A DNA stretch of 15,451 nt from JBGPJM01 sp041485385 (GTDB taxonomy: Bacteria > Planctomycetota > Phycisphaerae > Phycisphaerales > UBA1924). Under the pieces are notes generated by a model. The model was not told the origin of the DNA, did not search any database, and was given only the letters and a program-made list of their open reading frames with translations. A program made the translations under genes and the position numbers. Shown one piece after another: positions 14,561 to 15,451 of the stretch. The stretch spans positions 1-15,451 of the forward strand of contig JBGPJM010000112.1 of NCBI GenBank assembly GCA_041485385.1, written 5' to 3'. Numbering within the stretch: the first letter of the stretch is position 1; each line of letters begins with the position of its first letter.

Positions 14561-15451
14561 CAGTTCAGCGCTCCCTTGGTCAGGCGCAGGAAGGCGTCCT
14601 CGAGCTTGACCTGGCGCGGCGTGAACGCCGCGATCCTCGCCCCGCTGGAGATGAGCGCCTGGATCACCTCGTGATGGCTGGCGATGCCCGGGCGCAGGTC
14701 GAGGATGAGCTGGCCGTTCTCGCGCGAGGCGGAGGCGACGGCGGGGTGGGAGGAGAGGGCGCGGACCACCGCGTCGGGGTCGGCGCTCCCCGCTTCCAGC
14801 GTGACGGCGATGCGCTCGCCGGCCGAGGCCTTGGCGTAGGCGTCCTGGATGGAGCCGGCGTACAGCAGCCTGCCGCGCTCGATGATGCCGATGGAGGTGC
14901 ACATCTCCGCCAGCTCGGAGAGGATGTGCGAGGAGACCATGATGGTCTTGCCCATCCGCCCCAGCTCGGTGAGCAGCGACCTCATCTCGATGCGGGCGCG
15001 CGGGTCCAGCCCGCTGGCCGGCTCGTCCAGCAGCAGCACCTTCGGCTCGTGGATGAGCACCCTGGCCACGCCCAGCCGCTGCTGCATGCCGCGGGAGAGG
15101 CTGTCCACCATCGCGTGCTTCTTCTCCGTCAGGTCGGTCAGCTCGAGGACCGAGTCGACGATGGTTCGCCGGCGGGCGCGGGCGATCTTGAACGCGGCGG
15201 CGAAGAACTGCAGGTACTCGTCGACGGTCAGGTCGTCGTAGACGCCGAAAAAGTCGGGCATGTAGCCGATCAGCCGGCGGATTTCCTTCGGATGGGTGTA
15301 GATCGAGTAGCCGCACACGCTGGCCTCGCCCCAGGTGGGCTGCAAGAGCGTGGCCAGAATGCGCATGGTCGTCGTCTTGCCCGAGCCGTTCGGACCAATG
15401 AAGCCGAACAAATCGCCCTCGACTAGGTGGAGGGTCAGATTGTTGATGGCG
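14560..15451 (-). CDS. ABC transporter ATP-binding protein (N-terminus beyond window)
   Basis: About 296 residues are visible; the frame is open to the right edge, so the start lies outside. It energises the adjacent permease. Visible are the strand AINNLTLHLVEGD, Walker A GPNGSGKTT (about 15388-15396), the Q-loop region GYMPDFFGVYDDLTV, a signature LSRGMQQRLGVARVL (LSGGQ variant with Arg), Walker B KVLLLDEPASGLDP and the H-loop VSSHIL. GYMPDFFGVYDDLTV and the C-terminal extension of about 90 residues (IAVTLEAG... to EDAFLRLTKG) are typical of ABC-2 type export ATPases of the CcmA/NatA/GldA kind. A TTG at 15411 (before FGFIGPNG) lies too close to Walker A to be the true start. Its TGA overlaps the permease ATG, so the two are coupled. 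Confidence 0.95.
   Translation of the reverse strand, partial: AINNLTLHLVEGDLFGFIGPNGSGKTTTMRILATLLQPTWGEASVCGYSIYTHPKEIRRLIGYMPDFFGVYDDLTVDEYLQFFAAAFKIARARRRTIVDSVLELTDLTEKKHAMVDSLSRGMQQRLGVARVLIHEPKVLLLDEPASGLDPRARIEMRSLLTELGRMGKTIMVSSHILSELAEMCTSIGIIERGRLLYAGSIQDAYAKASAGERIAVTLEAGSADPDAVVRALSSHPAVASASRENGQLILDLRPGIASHHEVIQALISSGARIAAFTPRQVKLEDAFLRLTKGALN

Noticed and set aside
14561..15316. Upstream extension of the permease frame, giving a protein of over 1000 residues
   Set aside because: The extra part is an Arg/Pro/Ala-rich out-of-frame reading of the ABC ATPase gene; the TGATG junction marks the true start.

Overview
The window is a GC-rich bacterial chromosome segment in which every convincing gene lies on the minus strand. 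It most likely comes from a planctomycete, possibly of the Phycisphaerae lineage. The evidence is a 16S rRNA that is neither canonical bacterial nor canonical Planctomycetia at the standard probe sites, an McsA/McsB pair, a membrane protein ending in the CPxCxYDL...CPECG zinc ribbon common in planctomycete genomes, and a large secreted protein beside an ECF sigma module. The class-level placement is an inference.

Layout, read in the direction of transcription from high to low coordinates. (1) 15451-12182: an ABC-2 type exporter, made of an ATP-binding protein cut by the window edge and a translationally coupled double-length permease. (2) 12013-6784: a probable four-gene unit of an exported alpha-helical protein, an ECF sigma factor (ATGA overlap), a one-helix putative anti-sigma protein (11-base overlap) and a 985-residue exported glycosidase-like protein. 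(3) 6783-6595: an intergenic stretch with two inverted-repeat structures and a short G/T-rich tandem repeat. (4) 6594-6310: ribosomal protein bL28, followed by a clear rho-independent terminator. (5) 6170-1782: mcsA, mcsB (ATGA overlap), the zinc-ribbon membrane protein, a TIM-barrel sugar isomerase/epimerase and a ComF phosphoribosyltransferase (TGATG overlap), probably one operon. (6) 1781-1179: the rRNA promoter and a roughly 440-base structured leader with a boxA-like element. (7) 1178-1: the 5' three-quarters of a 16S rRNA gene that continues off the left edge.

How the genes work together: McsA and McsB form the protein-arginine kinase and its zinc-binding activator, which mark proteins for ClpCP; neither ctsR nor clpC is next to them here. 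The sigma/anti-sigma pair probably senses an envelope or extracellular condition, and the two flanking exported proteins are its likely outputs or inputs. Most of the window is housekeeping. The less ordinary parts are the sigma unit with its degenerate glycosidase-like protein, the perfect 25-base palindrome at 6678-6702, the duplicated permease, and the divergent 16S positions. No CRISPR array, insertion sequence, integrase, tRNA or defence system is visible. The numerous long open frames on the plus strand are antisense shadows of the GC-rich genes.
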